Source of the DNA: CBDIHP01 sp965279195
Lineage (GTDB): Bacteria > Planctomycetota > Planctomycetia > Isosphaerales > Isosphaeraceae
DNA: 64,000 nt
NCBI GenBank assembly: GCA_965279195.1
Contig: CBDIHP010000042.1
Location: 1-64,000, forward strand
Reading direction: 5' to 3'
The position numbers and the translations under genes are program-made. Below the pieces are notes generated by a model that saw nothing but the letters and a program-made list of their open reading frames with translations, had not been told where the DNA came from and ran no database searches. This document shows, in pieces, positions 19,001 to 26,829 of the stretch; within the stretch, counting starts at the first letter, position 1; each line of letters opens with the position of its first letter.

Positions 19001-20708
19001 GGCCCTGGCGAACATCGCGCTCGGGGAAGGCTCGGACGCCTGGCTCGTCGGGGCGGTCATCAGCTCATCCGCCAACCGGCCGGGGGCGATCCTGGCCGAG
19101 ATCCTCGGCATCCCCGGCGACCCCGAGTCGGCCACGCGGCGATCGATGCTCGGCTCGATCCTCAAGACGCTTGCAGCGGAGGGCACGCGGCCCGAGCTGG
19201 AGAAGGCACTCAAAGCCCTGGTCACGGACAAGGTCGAGGTCTGGCGGCTCGAAGCCCTCGCGACCCTGTTCGAGGCCGATGACCGCCCCGGCGAGCGGTC
19301 GGGGATGGTCCGCAAACTCGCGGCCGAACCTGGGTTCGCCGACCGGCTGGCTTCGTATCGCGACGCCGTCCGCAAGTGGACCGAGTCGGAGAAGGCGGGC
19401 AATCGCCAACGCCTGGCCGGGTTCCGGCTGCTGGGGCGGTTCGGCGAGGACAACCCGACCGTCGATGCGATCCTGGCCGCAAGGCTCTCGCCGCAGGAGC
19501 CCGACGCCACCCAGCGCGCCGCCCTGCGGGCCGCCGCCCGGATCGCCTCGGCGGGCTCGCGCAGGACGGTCCTCGACGCCTGGTCGGGGTTCGGCCCGGG
19601 GGTGAGGTCGGAGGCGCTGGAGGTCCTGCTGGCGAGGAACGAGGGCGCGATCGCCCTCCTCGACCGGATCAAGGCGGGCTCCATCCGCCCGGCCGAGGTC
19701 CCCGCGTCGTTCCGTCAGCGGTTGCTCAAGGAAGAGAGCGTCGATTTGAAGGCGCGTGCCGAGGCGGTCTTCGGCGCCGCAAGCGGCAGCAAACAGCGGC
19801 AGGAGGTGCTCGACCGCTTCCTCAAGGCCAGCGTGAATGGCGACCGTGTCCGGGGCCAGGCGGTCTTCGGGCGGGTCTGCGCGACCTGCCACAAGGTCGA
19901 GGGCAAAGGGCACGAGGTCGGGCCCGATCTGCTGGCGCTGACGGATCGCACCCGCGAGGGGCTATCGATTGCCGTGCTCGACCCGAACCGGGACGTCGAC
20001 GCCCGATACGCCCAGTACAACGTCTCGCTCCGCGACGGCAAGGTCCTGAACGGCCTGATCGCGTCGGAGACTGCCAACGCGGTGACGCTCAAGGGGCCCG
20101 AGGGGCGGACCGAGGCGATCCTGCGGGCCGACATCGACGAGGTCAAGACCCAGGGGCAATCGCTGATGCCCGAGGGCCTTGAGAAGGATCTGACGCCGCA
20201 GGATCTCGCCGATGTGATCGTCTACTTGAATGAACAGGGACCCCGGCCGAAGTCCTACCCGGGCAACTCCCCCGCCCTGGTCGTCCAAGCCGAGGACGGC
20301 ACGATCCGTCTGAAGGCGAGCGAGGCGGAGATTTATGGGAACTCGCTGGCCTTCGAACCCCGGCACGGCAACCTCGGCCTGTGGCACGGCGACGACGACC
20401 GCGCGGCCTGGTCGGTCGAGGTCAAGACCCCCGGGGCCTACACGATCTCGATCGAATGGGCCTGCGACGCTGGCTCGGCCGGGAACCCTTACCAGATCCA
20501 GGCCGGGGACCGCACGGTGCGGGGCGTCGTCGGGTCAACCGGCCGGGGGGGTTGGGATCAGTACCGGTCGATCTTCGTCGCGGAGACCAGGCTGTCCAAA
20601 GGGAAGCAGAGGGTCGAGATCCGGCCGATCGGCGTCCCGCGGGGGGCGCTGCTCGACCTCAAGGCGGTCGTCCTCACCCCGAGGAACGACGGCGTGAAGG
20701 CCCGCTGA
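16062..20708 (+). CDS. Secreted fusion: ceramidase-like domain, PVC-type dehydrogenase propeller, HEAT-like repeats, cytochrome c, C-terminal beta-sandwich
   Basis: 1548 residues from ATG 16062 (GAGG eleven bases upstream; a TTG three codons earlier is the alternative). Signal peptide at 1-~20 (IVPLLLLGLAGSAPAA). Residues ~25-450 resemble neutral/alkaline ceramidase-like hydrolases: 'GLAKVDITPEFPVRMGGYL', 'SASHTHSAP' and 'NYACHCTTCFP' carry likely metal-binding His/Cys. Residues ~455-850 match the PVC membrane-bound dehydrogenase domain, with EDTDKDGKYDK and EDTDGDGKADLKK calcium-type loops. A helical-repeat region follows, then a haem site CATCHK (C1273, C1276, H1277) in the planctomycete haem-binding domain, and a carbohydrate-binding-like beta-sandwich (~1400-1545). 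Such proteins are typical of planctomycetes and are thought to act on complex polymers outside the inner membrane; the ceramidase-like front end is the less usual part. Confidence 0.8.
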   Translation: MNRLAIVPLLLLGLAGSAPAADSKSFEVGLAKVDITPEFPVRMGGYLVRTKELVGVDQKVYAKALAISAPGRGPVVLISVDTLGVSDAAVSALAERLAKEGVSRESLTVSASHTHSAPCLTDVAPHIFGKKLVDEEQERVDRYTGIFRKKLEEVALAALKDRKPATLSWAEGKTGFAANRRTKGGPIDHALPVLRIASPDGKVRGVVVNYACHCTTCFPAVNKVSGDWAGHAQAEIEADFPGAIAMTVIGCGADANPTKPRGQSEESCRIHGRGIADEVKRLFAGPMVSLNEFPVTKLRKFRLALESAPTRDQLKALIEKGGPPGYNASVFLARLDRGEAIPETVEYSVQTWAFGDDLLMVFLPGEVVVDYVLRIKKELDGRRVWVTAYSNDAPCYIPSERILREGGYEGGGAMVYYAQPTKFKAGLENVIIDEVKAQAPAAYKRITAGPGTPPSMSPEDSLKAIVVPKGFKVELVAAEPLVVDPVAIDWGTDGKLWVCEMRDYPTGIDGNWKPGGTVSYLEDTDKDGKYDKSTLFATGYPFPTGVMAWRKGVLLSAAPEIIYLEDTDGDGKADLKKVLFRGFATENYQARVNGLSYNLDNWVHGANGLIGGSIKGTATGKTVDIGGRDFRIRPDTGVMEPASGLTQQGRIHDDWGNQFGGNNSAWIQNYPFPDHYARRNPDVAVPGPTVYLPQGPESSRIYPAGELGERYNHPESANHVTSACSPMIYRDALLPGLKGNAFICEPVHNVVHREVVEPKGVTFASHRAPGEDASEFLGSTDHWFRPVQVRTGPDGAIYVVDMYRYVIEHPRWISPERLASLNFRAGDAMGRIYRVVPDGTPARPIPVLDSLSTPELAKAIDSPNGTLRDNVQRLMVHRGDTGAGPGLREVAAKSAHPEARVQALCAIEGLHALTPGDVLNGLKDPHPGVRRQAVRLAEPFLGKDEAIGARVLALATDRDAPLRFQVALSLGGWDDLRSSKALANIALGEGSDAWLVGAVISSSANRPGAILAEILGIPGDPESATRRSMLGSILKTLAAEGTRPELEKALKALVTDKVEVWRLEALATLFEADDRPGERSGMVRKLAAEPGFADRLASYRDAVRKWTESEKAGNRQRLAGFRLLGRFGEDNPTVDAILAARLSPQEPDATQRAALRAAARIASAGSRRTVLDAWSGFGPGVRSEALEVLLARNEGAIALLDRIKAGSIRPAEVPASFRQRLLKEESVDLKARAEAVFGAASGSKQRQEVLDRFLKASVNGDRVRGQAVFGRVCATCHKVEGKGHEVGPDLLALTDRTREGLSIAVLDPNRDVDARYAQYNVSLRDGKVLNGLIASETANAVTLKGPEGRTEAILRADIDEVKTQGQSLMPEGLEKDLTPQDLADVIVYLNEQGPRPKSYPGNSPALVVQAEDGTIRLKASEAEIYGNSLAFEPRHGNLGLWHGDDDRAAWSVEVKTPGAYTISIEWACDAGSAGNPYQIQAGDRTVRGVVGSTGRGGWDQYRSIFVAETRLSKGKQRVEIRPIGVPRGALLDLKAVVLTPRNDGVKAR

Positions 20709-20713
20709 ACGGA

Positions 20714-20757
20714 CATGGGCATCGGCCGGCACATCACTGCGCCGGCCGATGCCCATG
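20714..20757. terminator. Bidirectional hairpin between convergent genes
   Basis: A perfect 17-bp stem (20714-20730 with 20741-20757, arms beginning CATGGGCATCGGCC) and a 10-base loop, lying between the convergent stops at 20708 and 20785. There is no long T-run. Confidence 0.6.
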
Positions 20758-20784
20758 AATTGATGCAGCGATTCGCGTCCGGGA

Positions 20785-21363
20785 TCAGGTCCGCTGCTCG
20801 GCGATGCGCCGGAGGTTCTTGCGGGCCTTGGCCAGGATCGGCCCGACGGTGTTTTCGGCGATCCCGAGCTGCTTGCCGATCTGGCGGTAGTTCAGATACT
20901 TGAGATGGTAGAGCCGGACGACGTTGGCCTCGCGCTCGGGGAGGTCTTCGAGCATCCGCGAGACCTCCTCGGCCGCGATGATCGGCTCGACCTCGGCGGA
21001 GGAGTCGTCGTTCGGGATCGCCGAACGGTGGGCGCGGGCGTGCCCGAGTTCGGCCTCGCGGAACCGCTTGACCACTTCGAGGATGCAGACCCGGCGGGAG
21101 ATGACGGTCAGGTAGGTGGGCAGCGACGACTGCCCCTTGAACCGTCTCAGGACGGCATAGTCATTGTCGACGATCGCCAGGAAGATCTCGGCGGCGATGT
21201 CCTCGACGTCGTCGGGGGTCAGCACCAGGCTCCGCGAGTGGGAGACGTGGTGAATGACGTGGTAGATCAGCCCCATGTACCGATCGACGAAGTCATTCCA
21301 GGCGCCCGGTTCATGGCGAAGGCAGCGATCCAGCAGGACCTTGTCGATCTCGCGCAAAGGCAC
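20785..21363 (-). CDS. ECF-type RNA polymerase sigma factor
   Basis: 192 residues from a GTG at 21363 that has GGGGAGG seven bases upstream; an in-frame ATG 27 codons earlier lacks such a site. Region 2 is seen around 'WNDFVDRYMGLIYHVI' and 'LTPDDVEDIAAEIFLAIVDND', and region 4 around 'LPEREANVVRLYHLKYLNYRQIGKQLGIAENTVGPILAKARKNLRRI', a helix-turn-helix that reads the -35 element. No anti-sigma factor gene adjoins it, so control may come from a distant partner. 'RRFKGQSSLPTYLTVISRRVCI' is the typical region 2.3-2.4 segment. Confidence 0.85.
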   Translation of the reverse strand: MPLREIDKVLLDRCLRHEPGAWNDFVDRYMGLIYHVIHHVSHSRSLVLTPDDVEDIAAEIFLAIVDNDYAVLRRFKGQSSLPTYLTVISRRVCILEVVKRFREAELGHARAHRSAIPNDDSSAEVEPIIAAEEVSRMLEDLPEREANVVRLYHLKYLNYRQIGKQLGIAENTVGPILAKARKNLRRIAEQRT

Positions 21364-21667
21364 GGGCGGACCTCCCCAGATTGGAACGACCCCCAGACGT
21401 CGGGAATCCCGGACCCTCGTCGGGTTCCCCAATCGTCCCTTCATCCCGTATGCCGCAAATTGCCAGGCTGTTGCAGAATTTTACCCGCTTCCCGGATCAG
21501 GGCAAGGACGTTTGTCGAAATTGCATGCATCCGTGCGTGGTGCCTGCGGCGGTGTCCGGGCCGTTTCCGGTTTCTCTCACGGGCGTGGGAGGATAGAATC
21601 GTGGCCAAGTGGGGCGCGGCCGTCGGATGAGGTGCGCCCCGCCTGCCCTAGCCCCGGAGCGTTCGCC
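21364..21667. other. Divergent intergenic region, sigma factor / response regulator
   Basis: It holds the sigma-factor leader and, on the plus strand, a weak -10-like TAGAAT (21594-21599) whose -35 is poor. No repeats or RNA genes are recognisable. Confidence 0.3.
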
Positions 21668-22129
21668 TTGGCCGGTTCCGACGACCTCCCTCGCATCCTG
21701 ATCGCCGACGACAACCTCCAGAACGTCGAGCTGCTCGAAGCCTATCTCGCGAGCGTCGACTGCGACATCCGCACCGCCGTCGACGGCGAGGACACCCTCC
21801 GTGTTGTGGGCGAGTTCAAGCCCGACCTGATCCTGCTCGACGTGATGATGCCCAAGCTCTCGGGCTTCGAGGTCTGCCGCAAGCTCCGCGCGAACCCGGA
21901 CACCAAGGACGTCCTGATCCTCATGGTCACCGCGCTCGACGAGGTCAGCGACTTCGAGCGCGGGGTCCAGGCCGGCACCGATGATTTCCTGACGAAGCCG
22001 GTGAACAAGGTCGAGCTGCTCTGCCGGATCCGGAGCCTGCTGCGCGTCCGGCACCTCTCGACCCAGCTCGAGCGCACCCTCGCTTACCTGGCCGAGGTCG
22101 AGACGACCAGCCGGTCGGCCGGCAATTGA
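21668..22129 (+). CDS. Single-domain response regulator (CheY-like receiver)
   Basis: 153 residues starting at TTG 21668 with GGAG nine bases upstream; the reading frame stays open further upstream but that part has no family resemblance. The receiver has the acidic pair D14-D15, the phospho-acceptor D58 in LLDVMMP, the conserved Thr in 'MVTAL' and a Lys in FLTKPVNK. After the receiver only a ~30-residue helical tail remains ('LLRVRHLSTQLERTLAYLAEVE'), which could be the start of a coiled-coil connector but carries no output domain. The cognate histidine kinase is not in the window. It likely relays a signal by protein contact. Confidence 0.85.
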   Translation: MAGSDDLPRILIADDNLQNVELLEAYLASVDCDIRTAVDGEDTLRVVGEFKPDLILLDVMMPKLSGFEVCRKLRANPDTKDVLILMVTALDEVSDFERGVQAGTDDFLTKPVNKVELLCRIRSLLRVRHLSTQLERTLAYLAEVETTSRSAGN

Positions 22130-22213
22130 TCGCCTGAATTTTCCAATGCCCGGGGATGGTCCGTCCTCCGCTCCGCAGAATCCGCCTCCTTGATCGAAAG
22201 AAAGACGCCCCGG

Positions 22214-23419
22214 ATGTCTCAACTGCCCAAGGTCATCATCAAGGCCAGGCGTGCGCGCCCGTTCTTCGCCCGGCACCCCTGGGTCTTCGTGACCTCCATC
22301 GACGGCGTCGAGGCCCACGCCGAGCCCTCCGCCGGCCAGGAGGTCACCGTCCATTCCCGCGAGGGGCAATTCATCGGGCGGGGGCTCTACAACCCCAACA
22401 GCGCGATCCGGGTCCGCCTCTATCGGTGGGAGGACCAGCCGATCGACGAGGCCTATCTCGGCCAACTCCTCGAACGCGCCGTCCGGTTCCGGACCGCCGG
22501 GCTCGGGCTCGACCGGGGCGACTCGCAGTCGGCCTACCGAGCGGTCTATTCGGAAGCCGACGGCCTCTCGGGCCTGACCGTCGATCGCTTCGGCGACTAC
22601 CTCTCGGTTCAGTTCACCAGCCTGGCCCTCTACGAGCGCCGGGAGTTCCTGATCGCGAAGCTCGCCGAGCTGACGGGCGCCAAAGGCATTCTCGTGAAGG
22701 GCGAGAAGTCGACCTCAGGCCCCGAGGGGCTGAAGGTCGAGGAAGGGTTGGCGTCCGGCGAGGCCCCGACGGGGCCGGTCGCGATCCGCGAGCACGACCT
22801 GACGTACAAGGTCGACCTCGTCGCCGGCCAGAAGACGGGCTTCTACCTCGACCAGCGCGACAACCGCCGGGCGGTGGCGGCCTATGCGAAGGGCAAGCGG
22901 GTCCTCGACCTCTTCTGCTACACCGGCGGGTTCGCCCTGAACGCGATCAAGCACGGAGGGGCGGCGTCGGCCCTGGCGTTCGACAGCTCCGCCCCGGCCA
23001 TCAACCTGGCGCGCGAGAATGCGGTCGAGAACCAGATCGGCAGCGCCCGGTTCGAGGTCTCGGACGTCCAGGCGGCGGTCGACAGGTTGCGGTCGTCGGG
23101 CGAGAAGTTCGGCCTGATCGTCTGCGACCCGCCCAAATTCGCGAGGCACGCCAAGGGGGTCGAGGATGCATTGCGGGCCTATGTCGCCCTGAACCGGAAC
23201 GTCGTCGACCTGCTCGAACCCGACGGGATCCTCGCGACCTGCTCCTGCTCGGGCCTGGTCGACAAGGGCCTCTTCGCCGACCTCATCGGCCAGGTCGCCG
23301 AGCAGTCGCGCCGGCCGATCCAGATTCTCGAACAGCGCGGCCAGGCGACCGACCACCCCGTCTCGGCCTCGTGCCTGGAGACCGAGTACCTCAAGTGCTT
23401 CGTCTTGAGGGTTCAGTAG
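22214..23419 (+). CDS. rlmI: Class I SAM-dependent rRNA methyltransferase, RlmI/RlmK-like
   Basis: 401 residues from ATG 22214 (a TTG eight codons upstream is possible; neither has a strong ribosome-binding site). An N-terminal PUA domain (about 1-85, 'RRARPFFARHPWVFVTSID') is followed by an RlmI-like middle domain and a Rossmann methyltransferase domain. Motifs: 'VLDLFCYTGGFALNA' (SAM binding), 'DPPKFAR' (catalytic motif IV, DPPxF) and 'TCSCSG' with the motif VI cysteines used for 5-methylcytosine formation. E. coli RlmI methylates C1962 of 23S rRNA; the same activity is likely here, although other members of COG1092 differ in site. A 12-bp hairpin follows the stop. Confidence 0.85.
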   Translation: MSQLPKVIIKARRARPFFARHPWVFVTSIDGVEAHAEPSAGQEVTVHSREGQFIGRGLYNPNSAIRVRLYRWEDQPIDEAYLGQLLERAVRFRTAGLGLDRGDSQSAYRAVYSEADGLSGLTVDRFGDYLSVQFTSLALYERREFLIAKLAELTGAKGILVKGEKSTSGPEGLKVEEGLASGEAPTGPVAIREHDLTYKVDLVAGQKTGFYLDQRDNRRAVAAYAKGKRVLDLFCYTGGFALNAIKHGGAASALAFDSSAPAINLARENAVENQIGSARFEVSDVQAAVDRLRSSGEKFGLIVCDPPKFARHAKGVEDALRAYVALNRNVVDLLEPDGILATCSCSGLVDKGLFADLIGQVAEQSRRPIQILEQRGQATDHPVSASCLETEYLKCFVLRVQ

Positions 23420-23433
23420 GCTTCGAAACGAAC

Positions 23434-23468
23434 CGGGCCCGCGACTCCTGTTCGAGGTCGCGGGCCCG
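23434..23468. terminator. Shared terminator between convergent genes
   Basis: Stem CGGGCCCGCGAC (23434-23445) with GTCGCGGGCCCG (23457-23468). The minus-strand side runs into GGTTCGTTTCG, so it probably ends the minus-strand gene and may serve both. Confidence 0.6.
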
Positions 23469-23490
23469 TGCGTTGCTTCGCCCTTCTGGA

Positions 23491-24237
23491 TCAGCTCGCG
23501 GCGCGGATGGTCTGGTGCGCCGGGGCGACGGCCTGGAGAGGGGGGCCGATCAGGTTCTCCTCGATGACGGCCGTGTCGGGGAGGAATTCCTGCGGCGGGG
23601 CGATCGGGCTGACCAGGCCGAGGGTTCGGGCGTCGATTCGGTCGGTGCCGAGGCGGGCCTTCTCCGTGCCGCCCCGGTTGTTCACGAGCACGCCGGCCTC
23701 GCCCGAAGCCTGGACGCCGAGCATCACGGCGTTCTTCTCGTGGTTCATGAACAGGCCCGAGGTGCCGTCCTGCCAGGAGAACAGCGACGCAACGTTCGTC
23801 TGGCCCGGGTCGAGGAACTGGAGCTGCGCGGTGCCGTCGGCCTTCGTGGCCAGCGAGGCCCGGCTGAGGCCCTTGTGGGAGAAGTTGAGCCGGGCCGAGG
23901 CGTCGGCGTAGGTGTCGAGCGAGGCGACCTCGGTGCCGTGGCCGTCGAACAGCTTGAGCGACGGTGCCTCATCCTCGGTCATGCCGAAGCTCGCCCGGAC
24001 CTTGCCGTCGCGGTCGCGGACGACGATCTTCTCGGCCTCGATGACCTTGGGCTTCCCCTTCTCCTTGCGGAGGGAACCGCTGAACTCGCCGACGAGGGCG
24101 ATGGCGCCGACGAACAGGGCGGCGGCCACCCAGCGGAGGACTTTGTTGTCGCGCTCCAGCGTGTCCAGTCGCGCGTTCAGTTTCTCGATCGTCGCCGCCG
24201 TCTCGTCCACGATCGTCGCCCCGGCTTGCGTGCTCAT
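23491..24237 (-). CDS. Membrane-anchored hypothetical protein with a coiled coil and repeated beta-strand units
   Basis: 248 residues from ATG 24237; the frame is open to 24345, but the extra residues have no family-like features. Residues ~10-35 are a short coiled coil ('IEKLNARLDTLERDN'), ~36-55 a single transmembrane helix, and ~65-210 a series of short beta units of the type 'VVRDRDGKVRASFGM', 'LKLFDGHGTEVASLDTY', 'LATKADGTAQLQFLD', 'VLVNNRGGTEKARLG'. Each carries a D/N-G turn, suggesting a small solenoid exposed on one side of the membrane. I do not recognise a function. It is convergent with the methyltransferase. Confidence 0.6.
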   Translation of the reverse strand: MSTQAGATIVDETAATIEKLNARLDTLERDNKVLRWVAAALFVGAIALVGEFSGSLRKEKGKPKVIEAEKIVVRDRDGKVRASFGMTEDEAPSLKLFDGHGTEVASLDTYADASARLNFSHKGLSRASLATKADGTAQLQFLDPGQTNVASLFSWQDGTSGLFMNHEKNAVMLGVQASGEAGVLVNNRGGTEKARLGTDRIDARTLGLVSPIAPPQEFLPDTAVIEENLIGPPLQAVAPAHQTIRAAS

Positions 24238-24747
24238 CGTCCTGACCCCTTTCGGATTCCCCCGCCCGCCCCGCGACTCATCCTGGCGGCAAGGGTGTTT
24301 GGGAGGTTGTCTCTGAATTCTTTCGGAGAAGTCCCGGCGATGCAAGGGCCCTGCGGATTCCGCCGGCGCGGACGGGTGGCGTACCCGTCATACGAGGTTT
24401 CGCGGGACGTCGTCGACGCCCCCAACATCGGGTTGCAACGGCCGGTGCCCGGGGGCCTTCGGCTCGTCAGGAGGCCGCCATCCTGTCGGACGCGGTGTTG
24501 TTACTGGTTCTTCGATCGACCCCGAGGATTATTTACTTGGGACTCGCTCGCCTCGCAAATCCCCCGGGAAAACAAGGGGGAAACGGCGAGACGCACACGG
24601 ATCCACGACCGAGAGGTCATGAGATCTCTGATTTGCAAGTCCCTGGATGCGGGTGATGGGGTACGAACGTCACCCACCTGGAGAGTCACCGGACCGATCA
24701 GGTTCGCGCCGGTGAATTCTTTCTTGAAGGTCGTTTTCGAAGGGCGA
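24238..24747. other. 510-base intergenic region without a recognisable gene
   Basis: It contains two short hairpins, GACGGGT/ACCCGTC (24371-24389) and CCCCC/GGGGG (24561-24580), and is more A/T-rich around 24500-24560. Either hairpin could end the BlaI transcript. No long repeat or convincing coding frame is seen. Confidence 0.3.
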
Positions 24748-25140
24748 TCAGCGACCCGGCGCCTCGTCGCCCTCGATCAGGGCGCGGAGCATCGCGCGGT
24801 CGTCGGCGCTCAGGGTCTCGCCGCTCTTGACCAGATGCGTGAGCAGCGGGGTGATCGAGCCGCCGCAGAGCTTGTCGGCCACGGCGCGGAGGCGACGGCC
24901 GATGAGGTCGTCGCGGTCGATGGCGGGGCGGAAGACGTGCACGCCGTCGCCCCGGTCGCGCTCGACGCACCCCTTGGCCTCCAGCCGGTCGAGGAGCTTC
25001 TGCACCGTCGCGTACGACGACGCGCCGGCCTGGCCGTAGGTCGCCTCGCAGAGCTGGCGGATGGTCGCCTCCCCCCGGTCCCAGAGGGCCTGGAGCACCG
25101 CGAGTTCCGCTTCCGTCACGTCGTGAGACGTCCTGGCCAT
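24748..25140 (-). CDS. BlaI/MecI/CopY-family transcriptional repressor
   Basis: 130 residues. The N-terminal ~75 residues form the winged helix typical of the family: 'LTEAELAVLQALWDRGEATIRQL'-like region (here beginning VTEAELAVLQALW), then 'SSYATVQKLLDRLEAKGCVERDR', the recognition helix and wing. The C-terminal part ('LCGGSITPLLTHLVKS', 'LSADDRAMLRALIE') is the dimerisation/cleavage region of BlaI-type repressors. In most genomes a BlaR1/M56 sensor protease follows; none is present here on either side. Two palindromes in its own promoter suggest autorepression. The divergent DUF1501 gene could share this control. Confidence 0.88.
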   Translation of the reverse strand: MARTSHDVTEAELAVLQALWDRGEATIRQLCEATYGQAGASSYATVQKLLDRLEAKGCVERDRGDGVHVFRPAIDRDDLIGRRLRAVADKLCGGSITPLLTHLVKSGETLSADDRAMLRALIEGDEAPGR

Positions 25141-25200
25141 GGCCCACCTCGTTCCGTGCTGCGCCCCGGCCGGTCCATGCTACGGGCGCAGGGCAATCCG

Positions 25201-25213
25201 AGACATTCTGTCT
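25201..25213. promoter_or_regulatory. BlaI operator-like palindrome 1
   Basis: AGACATTCTGTCT, perfect 5-bp arms with a 3-base centre. It lies just downstream of the -10 box of the minus-strand promoter, covering the expected transcription start. Confidence 0.6.
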
Positions 25214-25219
25214 AGAGGA

Positions 25220-25248
25220 AGGGTAAGACAATCGGTCTGAGATGTCAA
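25220..25248 (-). promoter_or_regulatory. blaI promoter with embedded operator 2
   Basis: On the minus strand: TTGACA (complement of 25243-25248), a 17-base spacer and TACCCT (complement of 25220-25225). The spacer begins with a second, slightly degenerate palindrome, AGACAATCGGTCT at 25226-25238 on the plus strand, centred 25 bases from operator 1. Confidence 0.6.
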
Positions 25249-25382
25249 GGCGTCTCGCGGACGGCCCTCGTATTGTTTGAGAATTGCTGGATCTTCCCCC
25301 GGAAAGCGTGTACATTCCTGTCGCCAAGATATGGAGAGGCGGGCCGGACGACGCGCGGTGGTCCCCGAGGTCGAGGTGGCGA

Positions 25383-26753
25383 ATGAGCTCCGGGCGACGC
25401 GGTTTCGAGGCGTGGGGGCCGACCGGCCGTGACCTGGTCAACGTCGGCAATCCGACCCGGCGCTGGTTCCTCCAGACCGGCCTCGCCGGGGTGGCGGGTC
25501 TCAGCGCGCCTGAGCTATTCCGGCTCTCCCGGGCCAATGCGGCCGAAACGCGGCCGGCCCCGAAGAAGTCGGTCATCCTCTTCTGGCTCTCGGGCGGGCC
25601 CAGCCACATTGATATGTGGGACCCCAAGCCCGACGCCCCCGCCGAGGTCCGAGGGCCCTTCGGCTCGATCCCCACGAAGGTCCCCGGCATCCGGATCTCC
25701 GAGCACCTGCCCCGGCAGGCGGCGATCATGGACAAGCTGACCATCCTCCGATCGGTCGACTGCTCGGCCTCGAACCACACGCCGATCACCATGCAGGCCG
25801 GAAATCCCCTCGCCCGCCGGACCGACGACGGCCGCGACGGCGCGGGCCACCCGTCGATGGGCTCGATCGTCTCGAAGTTCCGGGGGTCGAATGCCCACAA
25901 CATGCCGGCGTTCGTCGGCCTGGCCGATAGCTGGGTGTCCGACGTCTACGGCGCGGGCGACCTCGGCTCGCAGTTCGAGCCCGTGAAGGGGGGCGAACTC
26001 GCGGGCAAGTTCCGACTCCCGAAGGGCATCAGTGTCGACCGCCTCCAGGACCGCGACGCCCTCCGAGGCCAGTTCGACCACCTCCGCTCCGACCTGGATT
26101 CGGGCAGCCTGATCGCCTCGACCGACCGCTACACGCGGATGGCCGTCGACATGATCGCCTCGGGCCAGGTGCAGAAGGCGTTTGAGGTCGAGAAGGAGGA
26201 CCCGAAGGTCCGCGATGCCTATGGGCGTGACAGCATCGGCAGCAAGGCCCTGCTCGCCCGGCGGCTGGTCGAGGCCGGGGTGAGCTTCGTCCTGGTCAGC
26301 GGCGCCTGGGGGTACTTCGACCACCACGGCGACAACGTGCGCTGGATGGGCATCGAGAAGGGGCTGAAGCCTCTCATGCCCCGGGTCGATTCGGTCCTGG
26401 CGACGATCGTCGGCGACCTGGAGGCGCGCGGCCTGCTGGATTCGACGCTGATCATGATGATGGGCGAATTCGGCCGGGCCCCGACGCTCAACCGCGAGGC
26501 GGGCCGCGACCACTGGACGAGCGTGATGTCGATGGTCCTGGCCGGCGGCGGGCTCCGGCACGGCCAGGTGATCGGCGCGACCGACCGCAAGGGGCACGGG
26601 ATCCTCGAACGGGCCATCCGCCCGCAGGACCTCGCGGCCACGGTCTTCAAGCACCTCGACATCGACCTGGACTCGAGCTGGGTCAACCCGCAGGGACGCC
26701 CGAACCCGATCGTCGCCGAGGGCGGCCGGCCGATCCACGAACTCTTCGGCTGA
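25383..26753 (+). CDS. DUF1501 family protein with Tat-type signal
   Basis: 456 residues from ATG 25383 (GAGGTGG upstream); an in-frame start at 25284 lacks family support. A twin-arginine signal (TRRWFLQTGLAGVAG) precedes an alkaline-phosphatase/sulfatase-like fold. Typical DUF1501 blocks are 'VILFWLSGGPSHIDMWDPKP', 'LRSVDCSASNHTPITMQAG', 'SFVLVSGAWGYFDHHGDN' and 'MGEFGRAPTLNREAGRDHW', which hold putative metal-ligand Asp/His residues. In planctomycetes these genes usually follow a DUF1549/DUF1553 cytochrome protein; that partner is absent here. Exported, probably soluble; the substrate is unknown. Confidence 0.88.
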   Translation: MSSGRRGFEAWGPTGRDLVNVGNPTRRWFLQTGLAGVAGLSAPELFRLSRANAAETRPAPKKSVILFWLSGGPSHIDMWDPKPDAPAEVRGPFGSIPTKVPGIRISEHLPRQAAIMDKLTILRSVDCSASNHTPITMQAGNPLARRTDDGRDGAGHPSMGSIVSKFRGSNAHNMPAFVGLADSWVSDVYGAGDLGSQFEPVKGGELAGKFRLPKGISVDRLQDRDALRGQFDHLRSDLDSGSLIASTDRYTRMAVDMIASGQVQKAFEVEKEDPKVRDAYGRDSIGSKALLARRLVEAGVSFVLVSGAWGYFDHHGDNVRWMGIEKGLKPLMPRVDSVLATIVGDLEARGLLDSTLIMMMGEFGRAPTLNREAGRDHWTSVMSMVLAGGGLRHGQVIGATDRKGHGILERAIRPQDLAATVFKHLDIDLDSSWVNPQGRPNPIVAEGGRPIHELFG

Positions 26754-26829
26754 GATCCCGGACAATTGACGCGTCCAGGCGCCCCGGGCAAAGTCGTGGG
26801 GAGACCACCTCTCCCCAGGACGCCGCCCG

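Noticed and set aside
22156..25215. 1019-codon plus-strand open frame spanning the methyltransferase, hypothetical and BlaI regions
   Set aside because: It overlaps three supported genes in other frames and has biased, motif-free composition.
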